A stretch of DNA of 64,000 nucleotides from Microcoleus sp. bin38.metabat.b11b12b14.051. Lineage in GTDB: Bacteria; Cyanobacteriota; Cyanobacteriia; Cyanobacteriales; Microcoleaceae. The stretch's first letter is position 1, and each line of letters opens with the position of its first letter. The notes beneath the pieces are model-generated. The model was not told where the DNA came from. It ran no database searches and worked only from the letters and a program-made list of their open reading frames with translations. This document shows positions 1-8,468 of this stretch, in pieces. The stretch is taken from positions 434,001 to 498,000 of the forward strand of contig NZ_JAAFKD010000001.1 in NCBI RefSeq assembly GCF_013299165.1. The letters are read 5' to 3'. Made by a program: the position numbers and the translations under genes.

Positions 1-16
1 AGCTAGGAGATACAGC

Positions 17-865
17 ATGAAAAGAGTTATTGTACTTGTCGGTTTACCTGCGTCGGGAAAATCTCAGTTTGCTAGGGAATTGCTGTTGTCTGAACCTGCA
101 AGATGGGTGCGTAGTAATAAAGATTTACTCAGAGAAATGGCTCACGCTTCCCATTGGTCGCCTGCGAATGAAAAGTTTATTGTACAGTTGAGAGATACGA
201 TTATTTTGATGGCGTTGGAAAGCGGCAAACACGTCATTGTTGATGATACTAATTTTGGGCCGCATATCGAACATATTAAACAGTTAGTCAAAGGTCAAGC
301 TGTTGTCGAAGTTAATGATTCTTTCCTGCAAGTTTCGGTGGAAGAATGTATTAAACGCGATTTGAAAAGACCTAATTCTGTGGGCAAAGATGTGATAATG
401 AAGATGTACAATCAGTACGTGCGGGTTCAGGTTGCGCCGCCGGAATATAACCCGGATTTGCCGGATGCAATTCTTGTCGATATGGACGGTACGCTGGCAC
501 TTCTTAATGGTAGAAATCCTTTTGATGCTTCAAAGTGCGATCGCGATTTACCGAATCAGCCTGTGTTAGATACCATCCGCAAGTGGCAGTCTAGCGTTAA
601 TATTATCGTAGTATCGGGTAGAACCGATGACTGTAAACCTCAGACTGAACAATGGTTGCGGCAATACGAGGTCAATTATGCAGGCCTCTATATGCGGAAA
701 ACTGGGGATATGAGGAAGGATGCGATTATGAAGGAGGAAATCTATCAGCAGCAGATTGCAGGACAATATAATGTTAAGTTTGTATTGGACGATCGCCAGC
801 AAGTCGTTGATATGTGGCGATCGTTGGGATTGACTGTTTTTCAAGTAGATGAAGGGGATTTTTAA
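17..865 (+). CDS. Polynucleotide kinase/phosphatase (T4 Pnkp-like), AAA kinase + HAD phosphatase
   Basis: A 282-residue two-domain protein. The N-terminal kinase half carries a Walker A loop, GLPASGKS, at residues 9-16 and the motif DDTNFG near residues 76-81. The C-terminal half opens with the HAD phosphatase signature DMDGT (D155 and D157). This order matches phage T4 polynucleotide kinase, which phosphorylates 5'-OH ends and removes 3'-phosphates in RNA or DNA repair. An AGGAG ribosome site lies eight bases before the ATG. No ligase gene is adjacent, so the repair partner would be elsewhere. The family assignment is firm. Whether RNA or DNA ends are the natural substrate cannot be read from the sequence. 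Confidence 0.85.
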   Translation: MKRVIVLVGLPASGKSQFARELLLSEPARWVRSNKDLLREMAHASHWSPANEKFIVQLRDTIILMALESGKHVIVDDTNFGPHIEHIKQLVKGQAVVEVNDSFLQVSVEECIKRDLKRPNSVGKDVIMKMYNQYVRVQVAPPEYNPDLPDAILVDMDGTLALLNGRNPFDASKCDRDLPNQPVLDTIRKWQSSVNIIVVSGRTDDCKPQTEQWLRQYEVNYAGLYMRKTGDMRKDAIMKEEIYQQQIAGQYNVKFVLDDRQQVVDMWRSLGLTVFQVDEGDF

Positions 866-942
866 CGTCGGATCGATTTGGGCGATTTATCGCCCTGCTC
901 GCGATGCTATAATCCAAGTAACAGTGAATCAAAATTTTTACT

Positions 943-1527
943 ATGATAGCTATTCCCCAAGCCCCCCAAAAAATGACCTTCGAGGAATATCTCGAATGGG
1001 AAGCCCAACAAGACATTCGCTACGAATATGTCAACGGCGAAGTCTTTGGTATGACTGGTGGTACAATTCCCCATAACGATCTTGCACTTAACTTTTATAC
1101 TGCTGTGCGCCCTCATTTGCGATCGAGAGGTTGTCGGGCTAATGTGTCAGATGTGAAATTGCAAGTTAGTCCTCGCAGCCGTTACTATTACCCGGATGTG
1201 ATAGTCAGTTGCGATCCTGAAGATATGAATGCGCGCAAGTTTATTCAACATCCGAAACTAATTGTGGAAGTTCTATCGCCCGGTACAAGTAGTAAGGATC
1301 GAGATGAAAAATTTACTGCTTACCTGAAAATTCCGACTTTACAAGAGTACATCTTGATTGATTCTGAAAAAATCTCCGTTGAACGTTACTGTCGGGGAGA
1401 GGGTAGAATGTGGCTTTACTATTCTTATAGTGCTGGAGAGATTGTAACTTTGTCAAGTATTGAATTTGAGTTGCCGATCGCACTTTTGTATGAAGGTGTT
1501 ACTTTTGAGATAGAAACCGAAACATAA
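943..1527 (+). CDS. Uma2 family (DUF820) restriction-endonuclease-like protein
   Basis: A 194-residue member of the Uma2 family, which is massively expanded in cyanobacteria and has a PD-(D/E)XK nuclease fold. The core is visible as PDV (P84, D85), followed about 24 residues later by IVEVLSPGTSSKDR with E109 and a downstream lysine in DEKF. The N-terminus has the usual MTFEEYLEWE stretch. The gene stands alone. Families of this kind often occur in dozens of copies per genome and have no settled function. Fold-level assignment is confident; nuclease activity is inferred. Confidence 0.88.
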   Translation: MIAIPQAPQKMTFEEYLEWEAQQDIRYEYVNGEVFGMTGGTIPHNDLALNFYTAVRPHLRSRGCRANVSDVKLQVSPRSRYYYPDVIVSCDPEDMNARKFIQHPKLIVEVLSPGTSSKDRDEKFTAYLKIPTLQEYILIDSEKISVERYCRGEGRMWLYYSYSAGEIVTLSSIEFELPIALLYEGVTFEIETET

Positions 1528-1921
1528 ATCAACACGGTTCAGTTGATAATTTATTTTTATAGCCCGGAGATCCCCCTAAATCCCCCTTAAGAAGCAGGGT
1601 GGTTTCATTGTCGGGAGAGGAAATCTCAAACTACCAAAAGTATCGCTTAAACGTCGGATAGTGCGATCGGCGAAGGTACGTAGTTGGGCTTCAGCCCTCT
1701 TTATATATATGTCTAAAGAGGGCTGAAGCCCAACTACGTACCTATTTCTATGATGACAATAAAACCACCCTGCTAAATCCCCCTTAAGAAGGGGACTTTG
1801 AAGAATTTCTTGTTCCCCCCTTTTTTCAAGGGGGGCTAGGGGGGATCGGCTTTATGGGACAGGCTAGAAGCCCATCCCACAAGAGTAGATAGAATTTGTA
1901 CGTAGATTCTGATGGCATTTT
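1528..1921. repeat. Repeat-filled intergenic region with a nested inverted-repeat element
   Basis: No gene is visible. An element at 1595-1772 has 18-bp terminal inverted repeats (17 of 18 match) and is flanked by identical 19-bp direct copies at 1576-1594 and 1773-1791. Inside it, a perfect 29-bp inverted repeat (1675-1703 and 1714-1742, 10-base loop) can form a long hairpin. Downstream, 1815-1855 contains C-rich and G-rich arms that can pair. The flanking sequence belongs to a repeat family seen again at about 33500-33571. Confidence 0.8.
1595..1772. mobile_element. MITE-like element with 18-bp TIRs and 19-bp flanking direct repeats
   Basis: The ends CAGGGTGGTTTCATTGTC and GACAATAAAACCACCCTG are inverted copies with one mismatch. 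Both outer flanks carry the identical 19-mer CTAAATCCCCCTTAAGAAG. The same 19-mer occurs once, uninterrupted and with similar neighbours, on the opposite strand at 33545-33563, which looks like an unoccupied target. The element has no coding capacity, so a transposase acting in trans would be needed. A 19-bp target duplication is unusually long, so recombination between repeat copies is an alternative origin. Confidence 0.6.
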
Positions 1922-3457
1922 CTACCGTGTCCAAGCTAGCCATTTATTAAACAAATCTTTCACAAACGGAGTCAAGCGAGTGCGATTGTAAGCATCTGCC
2001 GCTTTCCGAATTGCTTCGGCTTGCGTCGGATACGGATGAATGACGCTGGCAATTTTCCCCAAACCAATATTGTTAACCATTGCTAATGTAATCTCGCCGA
2101 TCATATCGCCAGCGTGTCGTGCTACAATAGTTCCACCTAATATTTTATCGCTGCCTTTTTTAACGTGGATTTTGACAAATCCTTCTTCTTCGCCGTCAAG
2201 GATTGCCCGATCGACTTTATTGAAAGGAATTAAAAATGTATCGACATCAATTCCTTGGGCTTGCAATTCGCGATCGCCCATTCCGACGTGCGCTACCTCT
2301 GGATCGGTGTAGGTACACCAAGGTATCGTCAAGGCGCTGAGCTTTTTGCGCCCGAAAAACAGGGTGTTTTGAATCACCATCCTCGCGGCAAAATCCGCAG
2401 CGTGGGTAAATTTGTGACTCATGCAAATGTCGCCGGCTGCATAAATGCGGGGGTTAGTAGTTTGTAAGTTGTCGTTGACAAATACGCCTTTTTCTGTATC
2501 GTATTCTACGCCTACTGTTTCTAGATTCAATCCTTCCACGTTTGGCGATCGCCCTACGCTGACAATAATCTCATCTACCGTTACCGATGCTGCCTTACCT
2601 TGAGATTGATAATAAACTACTTTGCCTGCATTTGTTTGTTCAACGCGGTCTATTTTTGATTCTAGGATTAATTGAATATCTTCTCTGACAAAAGCCTGCT
2701 GCACAATTGTGGCTGCATCAACATCTTCCTTGTCTAAAATATGAGCATTTTTGTGTAACAATATAACTTCAGAACCCAAGCGCCGCATGATTTGAGCCAA
2801 TTCGCAACCGATCGCCCCACCGCCAATTACGGCTAAACGTTGAGGTCTTTCTGTGAGGCTAAAAACTGTTTCGTTAGTCAGATATCCAGCTTCTTGTAAA
2901 CCGGAAATTTGTGGTTTTCTGGCCCTTCCACCTGTGGCAATTACTGCTTTTTTAAATTTAAGAGTTTTGCCTGCAACTTCTATGGTATTATTGCTAGTAA
3001 ACGAGCCGTAACCTAAGAAGACATCGACTCCTAATGTGTGTTGGTAGCGATCGACTGAATCGACATCACTGATACCCGCCCTAATCCGGCGCATCCGTTC
3101 CATGACTGCGGCAAAATCTACTTCGGGACTCTCAGAAACCTTAACACCAAATTTACTCGCATTCCAGATATCGCCGACAGCGCGGGCCGATCGAATCATG
3201 GCTTTTGAGGGCACACAACCGACATTTAAACAGTCGCCGCCCATCAAATGTTTTTCAATTAAAGCAACTTTTGCACCCAAACCAGCGGCACCTGCGGCCA
3301 CAATTAATCCAGCGGGGCCTGCACCAATGACTACTAAGTTGTAACTGCTAGCCGGCTGGGGATTTACCCAATCGGGCGGCCCCAAATAAGAGACTAATTT
3401 TTGGTTATATTCGTCCATCGGATGAACTATTATGCGATCGACTTTTGACTGCGACAT
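1922..3457 (-). CDS. Mercuric reductase-like FAD/NAD(P) disulfide oxidoreductase
   Basis: A 511-residue class I flavin disulfide reductase. It shows an FAD dinucleotide motif GAGPAG near residue 45, the redox-active disulfide in GGDCLNVGCVPSK (C76 and C81), an NAD(P) site GGGAIGCELA near residue 213, a second FAD contact AAGDI, and the C-terminal HPYPTQAE motif supplying the catalytic His-Glu pair. It has no N-terminal HMA domain, and no vicinal C-terminal cysteines are seen, so mercury reduction is doubtful. The ORF starts 16 bases after the stop of the TVP38 gene on the same strand, a pairing common in cyanobacteria. Its true disulfide substrate is unknown. Confidence 0.88.
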   Translation of the reverse strand: MSQSKVDRIIVHPMDEYNQKLVSYLGPPDWVNPQPASSYNLVVIGAGPAGLIVAAGAAGLGAKVALIEKHLMGGDCLNVGCVPSKAMIRSARAVGDIWNASKFGVKVSESPEVDFAAVMERMRRIRAGISDVDSVDRYQHTLGVDVFLGYGSFTSNNTIEVAGKTLKFKKAVIATGGRARKPQISGLQEAGYLTNETVFSLTERPQRLAVIGGGAIGCELAQIMRRLGSEVILLHKNAHILDKEDVDAATIVQQAFVREDIQLILESKIDRVEQTNAGKVVYYQSQGKAASVTVDEIIVSVGRSPNVEGLNLETVGVEYDTEKGVFVNDNLQTTNPRIYAAGDICMSHKFTHAADFAARMVIQNTLFFGRKKLSALTIPWCTYTDPEVAHVGMGDRELQAQGIDVDTFLIPFNKVDRAILDGEEEGFVKIHVKKGSDKILGGTIVARHAGDMIGEITLAMVNNIGLGKIASVIHPYPTQAEAIRKAADAYNRTRLTPFVKDLFNKWLAWTR

Positions 3458-3473
3458 TAGCCAATTCTCCTAA

Positions 3474-4205
3474 TTAAACAGTTTCATCCAAAGCCTTGCG
3501 AGCAATCCGAGAAAGAAAGAAAGTAACGCCAACAGCAGCCGTAAAACTGATGATATTAATCAACCATTTGACTGTTTCGGCTTGGGGATTTGTCGAGGCT
3601 GTTGCTGATCCAATAGTCGCAATATCTCCTACCAAGGAACCAGAATAAACATACATCACAGTCCCAGGAATCATCCCGAAGGAACCTAAAATGTAATCTT
3701 TCAAAGAAACTTGGGTAATTCCCAAGGCGTAATTTAATAAATTGAATGGAAGTAAAGGGCACAGACGAGTCAAAAAAACTATTTTTAATCCTTCTTTAGA
3801 AACGGCGCGATCGAGTGCTTTGAACTTGGGGTGAGCCTCCATATATTTTACCACGCGATCGCGCGACAGGTATCGCCCGATCAGAAAAGCAAAGGTCGCC
3901 CCTAAGGTGGCGGCGATTAACACGTAAACCGAACCCCACCACAGCCCAAACAGCACTCCGCCTCCCAAGGTCAGCACGGAACCGGGTATAAATAGTATGG
4001 TGGCGAAGTTGTAGGTTGCGATAAATGCGATCGGGCCCCAGACACCTAAATGCTCGATTTGGATTAAAACAGCTCTTAACAGTCCTTGAACGTAGGCCGA
4101 TCTAGTTGCTACAATTAACAGAGGGAGCAAAAGGGCGATCGACAAAAACAACAATCTGCCTTTAAAAACATCCCTAGTAGAAAGTTGATTAGGTGGTTGT
4201 GCCAT
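3474..4205 (-). CDS. TVP38/TMEM64 family (DedA-like) inner-membrane protein
   Basis: A 243-residue polytopic membrane protein. Hydrophobic segments lie near residues 18-35, 55-80, 85-110, 150-185 and 215-235. The glycine-rich middle stretch (GSVLTLGGGVLFG) and the motif FLTRLCPLLPFNLLNYALG are hallmarks of the SNARE-associated/VTT domain. It is the first gene of a two-gene unit with the downstream reductase. VTT proteins are implicated in lipid scrambling and membrane homeostasis. The specific role here is not known. Confidence 0.88.
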   Translation of the reverse strand: MAQPPNQLSTRDVFKGRLLFLSIALLLPLLIVATRSAYVQGLLRAVLIQIEHLGVWGPIAFIATYNFATILFIPGSVLTLGGGVLFGLWWGSVYVLIAATLGATFAFLIGRYLSRDRVVKYMEAHPKFKALDRAVSKEGLKIVFLTRLCPLLPFNLLNYALGITQVSLKDYILGSFGMIPGTVMYVYSGSLVGDIATIGSATASTNPQAETVKWLINIISFTAAVGVTFFLSRIARKALDETV

Positions 4206-4308
4206 AATTCATCGGTAAACAGAGAACAACAGTATATAACAGTCTTCCACAAACTGATGTCAGTTCTAGTCAGCATTTAGCGATCGATTACCAATTATCA
4301 TATCCAGC

Positions 4309-5355
4309 ATGACAGCAAAAATGCAACTCCCAATCCCTGAGCATTTCGACGCCACAAAAATCAGCAAAGTCTGGCGAGTGCCCTATCAACAACTGGCCGC
4401 TGAAGCAAAAAACTGGGCAAAGCAACACAGCATTAAGCCTGCATCTAGCGACAAAAAACAGATTTGTTTGCTAATAATCGATGCTCAAAATACATTTTGT
4501 ATTCCAGAATTTGAACTGTTTGTTGGCGGGCGTTCCGGTAGCGGCGCTGTTGATGATAATCTCCGGCTGTGCGAATTTATCTACCGCAACTTAAACGTAA
4601 TTACCACCATTGCGCCGACAATGGATACGCACACCGCAATGCAAATTTTTCATCCAATTTTTTGGATCAATGATGCAGGCGAACATCCAGTACCGGCTGC
4701 GACATTAATTACTTTAGAAGATGTACAACAAGGAATCTGGAAAGTCAACCCAGCCGTCGCTGACAATATAGCTAAAGGCGAGTATTTAGCACTGCAAAGA
4801 CAATGCCTCCACTACGTACAGAAACTTAGCGATAACGGGAAATTTCCCCTAACCATTTGGCCCTATCACTCGATGCTGGGCGGCATTGGACACGCCTTAG
4901 TTTCCGCTGTGGAAGAAGCGATATTTTTTCATAATATGGTGCGGAATAGTCAAGCACTTTTTGAGATTAAAGGTAGCAATCCTTTAACTGAAAACTATTC
5001 GGTTTTGCAGCCAGAAGTCTTAGACAGCCCAGACGGGTTTGCTATTGATAAAAAGAATGCTGAGTTGATTGATAAGTTGCTCAACTTTGATGCGGTGATT
5101 ATTGCGGGACAAGCGAAGAGTCACTGCGTTGCTTGGACGATTGATGATTTGCTAACGGAAATTTTGGCGCGAGATCCGCAGTTGGCTAGGAAGGTTTATT
5201 TGTTGGAAGATTGCACTTCGCCGGTGGTTGTTCCGGGTGTTGTTGATTTTACGGAACAAGCAGATGTGGCTTTTCAAAGATTCGCGCAGGCGGGTATGAA
5301 TTTGGTTAAATCTACTCAGGAAATGGATAGTTGGGTAATAGGAGTCGGCGGTTGA
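4309..5355 (+). CDS. Isochorismatase-fold cysteine hydrolase (nicotinamidase-related, long form)
   Basis: A 348-residue cysteine hydrolase. The catalytic triad is visible: Asp58 in LLIIDAQNTF, a lysine in FEIKGSNPLTENYS, and Cys273 in GQAKSHCVAW. An Asp-x-His pair in TMDTHTAMQIFH resembles the nicotinamidase metal site. It is well over the roughly 200 residues usual for this fold because of an N-terminal extension and internal insertions. The deamidase or hydrolase substrate cannot be inferred. It stands alone between the reductase unit and the toxin-antitoxin island. Confidence 0.82.
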   Translation: MTAKMQLPIPEHFDATKISKVWRVPYQQLAAEAKNWAKQHSIKPASSDKKQICLLIIDAQNTFCIPEFELFVGGRSGSGAVDDNLRLCEFIYRNLNVITTIAPTMDTHTAMQIFHPIFWINDAGEHPVPAATLITLEDVQQGIWKVNPAVADNIAKGEYLALQRQCLHYVQKLSDNGKFPLTIWPYHSMLGGIGHALVSAVEEAIFFHNMVRNSQALFEIKGSNPLTENYSVLQPEVLDSPDGFAIDKKNAELIDKLLNFDAVIIAGQAKSHCVAWTIDDLLTEILARDPQLARKVYLLEDCTSPVVVPGVVDFTEQADVAFQRFAQAGMNLVKSTQEMDSWVIGVGG

Positions 5356-5467
5356 AACCGATCCTACACAAACGAAATCCGATCTCAGAGGGACTCAAGA
5401 ATAAGATGGGTTACAATTTAACCAAATTCGCAAGCTACGTTTAACTCAGAAGTAATCGGTTAACTCT

Positions 5468-5692
5468 ATGAATACTCTCGATCAAGTGCTAGAAACTGCT
5501 TTGAAGCTAACCTACGAACAGCAGGAAATGTTGATCAAAATTCTCCAAAACCGTCAGCGTGAAAATCGCCGTGCAGAAATAGCTGAGGATGCCCAAAAAA
5601 CCTTGGCTGATTTCCGTTTAGGCAAATTTCAACAGCAGTCAGCCGAGGATGTCATTGCAGATTTGCGCCAGTCATTAAACGAGTCAGAATAA
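5468..5692 (+). CDS. Antitoxin of a YafQ/RelE-type module
   Basis: A small 74-residue charged, helical protein. Its stop codon overlaps the start of the following toxin gene by one base (TAATG), the usual arrangement in type II toxin-antitoxin operons. The sequence is rich in Glu, Gln and Arg, with no obvious ribbon-helix-helix motif. It is assigned as antitoxin from position, size and coupling rather than from a recognised domain. Confidence 0.72.
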   Translation: MNTLDQVLETALKLTYEQQEMLIKILQNRQRENRRAEIAEDAQKTLADFRLGKFQQQSAEDVIADLRQSLNESE

Positions 5693-5976
5693 TGAGACGA
5701 CTGCTTTTAACACCTAAATTCAAACGGGAATTCCGAAAATTTGTGAGGAGAAATGCTGACCTCCAGCAGCGTATTGAAGAGATTATTCAACAAATGGAAG
5801 TAGACGTATTTTTCCCAGCCTTGGGTACTCACAAACTCAGTGGTAAACTTGACGGTTTTCAGTCTTGTTCTTGTGGCTATGATTGTCGTATTGTCTTCTC
5901 TATCGAACAAGATATTGAAACCGACAGTGAGGTCATTATTTTGCTAGACATCGGAACACATGATGAAGTTTATTAG
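5692..5976 (+). CDS. RelE/YafQ-family mRNA interferase toxin
   Basis: A 94-residue protein with the RelE/ParE fold pattern: a basic N-terminal helix pair (TPKFKREFRKFVRRN), then HKLSGKLDGF, and a final strand with YDCRIVFSI containing the Arg typical of ribosome-dependent RNases of the YafQ type. It probably cleaves mRNA in the ribosomal A site and is held inactive by the product of the preceding overlapping gene. Family membership is confident; the cleavage target is inference. Confidence 0.82.
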   Translation: MRRLLLTPKFKREFRKFVRRNADLQQRIEEIIQQMEVDVFFPALGTHKLSGKLDGFQSCSCGYDCRIVFSIEQDIETDSEVIILLDIGTHDEVY

Positions 5977-6093
5977 CGTTAAAATCTGTCTTCTCTGATT
6001 TTTATGCAGCCTCGCATTCCTCACTACGAACGATCGCGCAATTCTAGATGAAAAATTTAAGCACTATAAAGTTTTAGTTTCAATCTGTCGATT

Positions 6094-6249
6094 TTAGTTT
6101 CCGGATGCCTTTGCTTGGTTGATCGCATCCTGAATCAGAAGGTAGACTCTCGTTGGATATCGATCGCACGGTTCGAGATTGCACAACTTTTCTAGCTCTT
6201 CTTTCGCCTGTGTGGGCAAAACCACTGAAATCCGCTCGCTGTCACTCAT
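6094..6249 (-). CDS. Small ribbon-helix-helix (CopG/Arc-like) protein, orphan
   Basis: A 51-residue reading frame too short for ordinary ORF calling. It begins MSDSERISVVLP, giving an N-terminal beta strand (RISVVLP), followed by a helix QAKEELEKLC, a turn, and a second helix TRVYLLIQDAINQAKA. This is the ribbon-helix-helix pattern of CopG-type repressors and antitoxins. No toxin lies downstream on the same strand; the next gene there is on the opposite strand. It may be an orphan antitoxin left from a broken pair. Confidence 0.6.
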   Translation of the reverse strand: MSDSERISVVLPTQAKEELEKLCNLEPCDRYPTRVYLLIQDAINQAKASGN

Positions 6250-6395
6250 GCCTTGCCGTGCCACCTCGTCCGTACAGCTTGCAATGGGCGCACTTTTGGC
6301 ATGAAAGGTCGATCGATTTTAATTAGAAGTAGAGTATAAAATATGGTAGAGTAGACAAAAGTAATATTTTCAGGAACCTGCGAGGTGTGAACCTG

Positions 6396-6767
6396 ATGGA
6401 AAGAACCTACAATATTTCTGGGCTAAATGCTACTTTCTCCTATCCCATTTGGGAAACAGCAGAGATAGAACTAACTTTTTTAGAGCTGGCAGAACAATGG
6501 CGGCGCGAAACAGGTATGATGTCTTTAGTAAGTAAAATGTCAATTCACCCAGCATACCAAAGAATTATCGGTATGGGTCAAGCTGTTGTTCCCCTGATTC
6601 TGCGAGAATTAGAGCAAGAACCGGATCATTGGTTTTGGGCATTGCAAGCGATTACAGGTGCCAATCCTGTTAGATCGGAACAGCGCGGCAGGCTCAAACA
6701 AATGGCAGAGGCGTGGATACAGTGGGGCAGAGAAAATGGCTACAGATGGCAAACTGGAACAGTATAA
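6396..6767 (+). CDS. Conserved cyanobacterial hypothetical, partner of DUF7689 protein
   Basis: A 123-residue soluble protein with no domain I can name. The central part HPAYQRIIGMGQAVVPLILR followed by EPDHWFWALQAITGANPV is a distinctive conserved block. A GAGGTG ribosome site at 6382-6387 fits the ATG at 6396 better than the upstream GTG at 6387, which lies inside the site. It overlaps the start of the next gene by 32 bases, so the two are translated as a unit. The function is unknown, although such pairs turn up in toxin-antitoxin-rich regions. Confidence 0.7.
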   Translation: MERTYNISGLNATFSYPIWETAEIELTFLELAEQWRRETGMMSLVSKMSIHPAYQRIIGMGQAVVPLILRELEQEPDHWFWALQAITGANPVRSEQRGRLKQMAEAWIQWGRENGYRWQTGTV

Positions 6768-7188
6768 AGAAGATGAATTTCCTTACCTAGCCGTTACTGG
6801 GTATCGCATCACTAGCCGAGCAACACGCGCTTATAATTGTTTTGCTTGGGCTGCTGGTGAAGATGACCGTTGGTGGAATCCTCTAGAACCAAACAGTCCC
6901 TATTATTGGCCTGATGGTGTGCCAGCAGAACTAACCATCGCTGCTTTTATTCAAGCATATCAAACGCTGGGCTACGAACCTTGTGAAAGTTCTGACTTTG
7001 AATTAGGCTTTGAGAAAATAGCAATATATGCTACTCCTGACGGGGAACCAACGCACGCGGCCAGACAATTACCTAATGGCAAGTGGACGAGTAAATTGGG
7101 ACGTTGGGAAGATATTGAGCATGAACTGGACGGGTTGACAAGTGAGATGTATGGTTCTGTGAAGCAAATTTTAAAGCGATCTATTTGA
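6736..7188 (+). CDS. DUF7689-like protein
   Basis: A 150-residue protein beginning MATDGKLEQYK. The block AYNCFAWAAGEDDRWWNP, followed by YYWPDGVP, is typical of a family with an invariant NC-[FI]-AWA core and tryptophans, which I recall as DUF7689. The cysteine and a later H in THAARQL could form an NlpC/CHAP-like catalytic pair, but that is speculation. The start overlaps the preceding gene, which argues for co-expression. Upstream in-frame starts would extend it into the neighbouring gene and are less likely. Confidence 0.65.
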   Translation: MATDGKLEQYKEDEFPYLAVTGYRITSRATRAYNCFAWAAGEDDRWWNPLEPNSPYYWPDGVPAELTIAAFIQAYQTLGYEPCESSDFELGFEKIAIYATPDGEPTHAARQLPNGKWTSKLGRWEDIEHELDGLTSEMYGSVKQILKRSI

Positions 7189-7277
7189 GCCAGTAGTTTG
7201 ATTGTTTGTGTTGCTAAAATAAGGGCGATCCTCTTCGTTGGCGTAGCCCCCGTAGGGGCGGGCTTCGCTAACGCACT

Positions 7278-7835
7278 TTATGACGAGATAGCCGAAGCAG
7301 GCGCAATATTGCGGAGTGGCATCAGGAATTCTTGCTTTTCTTCAGGAGTGATGTAGCCGCCATTGACGGCCATTTGCATGAGTTGTTCTACAAATTCTTT
7401 TAACTCTGTGATAACTTGAGTTTTATGCAGTTGAAAGTGTTGATTTTTTGATTTGAGGGTAAACTCATTTGGAGATAGATATCCAAATTTTTTGAAATTA
7501 CAGCTAATGCGATCGTTCGCTAATGGCTGTAATTCCAGAGTTAGGCAAACACTTTCAATAAATTCTATGTTGATGGGTTTACCTTGTGATAATTCACTCA
7601 TTTTTTGGGGAAGTTCATCTTCTAGCATCATGCAGATATCGGGGTCTAAAAAAACCTTAACTTTTTCTTGACCGATTTCTATTGATACTAAACCATCGCA
7701 TTCAAAACAAAATAGTTTCAGACCTAGTTCAAAATGCGAAAGTTCTCCTAATGAGTCATCTGGTGGATCGGCATATTTTTCGCAATTAGGTTCTTCTAGG
7801 TGGATTGTAAAATTGCTATATTTATTCATCTTCAT
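7278..7835 (-). CDS. Hypothetical protein, possible immunity protein
   Basis: A 185-residue acidic soluble protein that I do not recognise. It follows and overlaps by 14 bases the 157-residue gene upstream. That order, size and acidity fit an immunity gene downstream of a polymorphic-toxin C-terminal domain. A cysteine-containing core (FELGLKLFCFECDGLVSIEIG) and helical C-terminus are visible. There is no signal peptide. The function is inferred only from arrangement. Confidence 0.55.
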   Translation of the reverse strand: MKMNKYSNFTIHLEEPNCEKYADPPDDSLGELSHFELGLKLFCFECDGLVSIEIGQEKVKVFLDPDICMMLEDELPQKMSELSQGKPINIEFIESVCLTLELQPLANDRISCNFKKFGYLSPNEFTLKSKNQHFQLHKTQVITELKEFVEQLMQMAVNGGYITPEEKQEFLMPLRNIAPASAISS

Positions 7836-8295
7836 CGCTCTTATTTAATGAGGACAGCGTAGCATTATTGAGGACGGGATAAGCAGATTTGAATGTTCCA
7901 TCTGGTTTCCTTCTAATAAAAGCATGGGTAACATTTTCAATAATTGTTCCATCGGGATAGTGAACTTTACCAATAGAACGCTTAAAATTTATAATATAAC
8001 AACCGGGATATTTCGGTGTCACTTGTTCAGCTTTTACCCAGTCTTGAGCATTTAGCCACTGGCCTTGAGGCTGATTTTTGGATGCTGCTCTGCCTCTAAA
8101 ATTAAGGGGTTTCAGTTTTGGGCCGTGATGGCGATCGATATGATCGTAGGCTTTGATGGATTTTGGATTATCCCACTGGGGTTCTATTCCGCTGCCTGTC
8201 CAGTTACAACCACTTCCTACTTCTATCGTTTGGTCTATTATATCCTGTTCTATAACTTCTGGGGTGTCTTCAGAAGTATCTCTGCCATTATTCAA
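7822..8295 (-). CDS. Polymorphic-toxin-like C-terminal domain protein (putative)
   Basis: A 157-residue protein with YDHIDRHHGPKLKP near residue 50 and the stretch PDGTIIENVTHAFIRRKPDGT near the C-terminus. His-Arg-His-rich blocks of this kind are common in secreted RNase-type toxin domains, which normally sit at the end of a much larger delivery protein. No such N-terminal region exists upstream, so it is either an orphan toxin cassette or a free-standing intracellular toxin. The neighbouring overlapping gene would be its immunity partner. This is a hypothesis from motif style and layout. Confidence 0.5.
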   Translation of the reverse strand: MNNGRDTSEDTPEVIEQDIIDQTIEVGSGCNWTGSGIEPQWDNPKSIKAYDHIDRHHGPKLKPLNFRGRAASKNQPQGQWLNAQDWVKAEQVTPKYPGCYIINFKRSIGKVHYPDGTIIENVTHAFIRRKPDGTFKSAYPVLNNATLSSLNKSDEDE

Positions 8296-8468
8296 AATAA
8301 TTGGTTTACTGCTAAATGGTATTTGATTTAGGATTGTACCATTAACTCATTTTAGGATAGTGATTTTTTTTTAGTAGATATGGGCGATCGCACTTTTGGA
8401 CATTAAGGGCGATCGCTCTTCCATTGAAGGGCATAGGTAAAATGGCAACCCATACTCAGAAAGGTTAA

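Noticed and set aside
1922-3457. Mercury-resistance role for the disulfide reductase
   Set aside because: No HMA domain, no vicinal C-terminal cysteines and no mer genes nearby; the TVP38 neighbour points to a different role.
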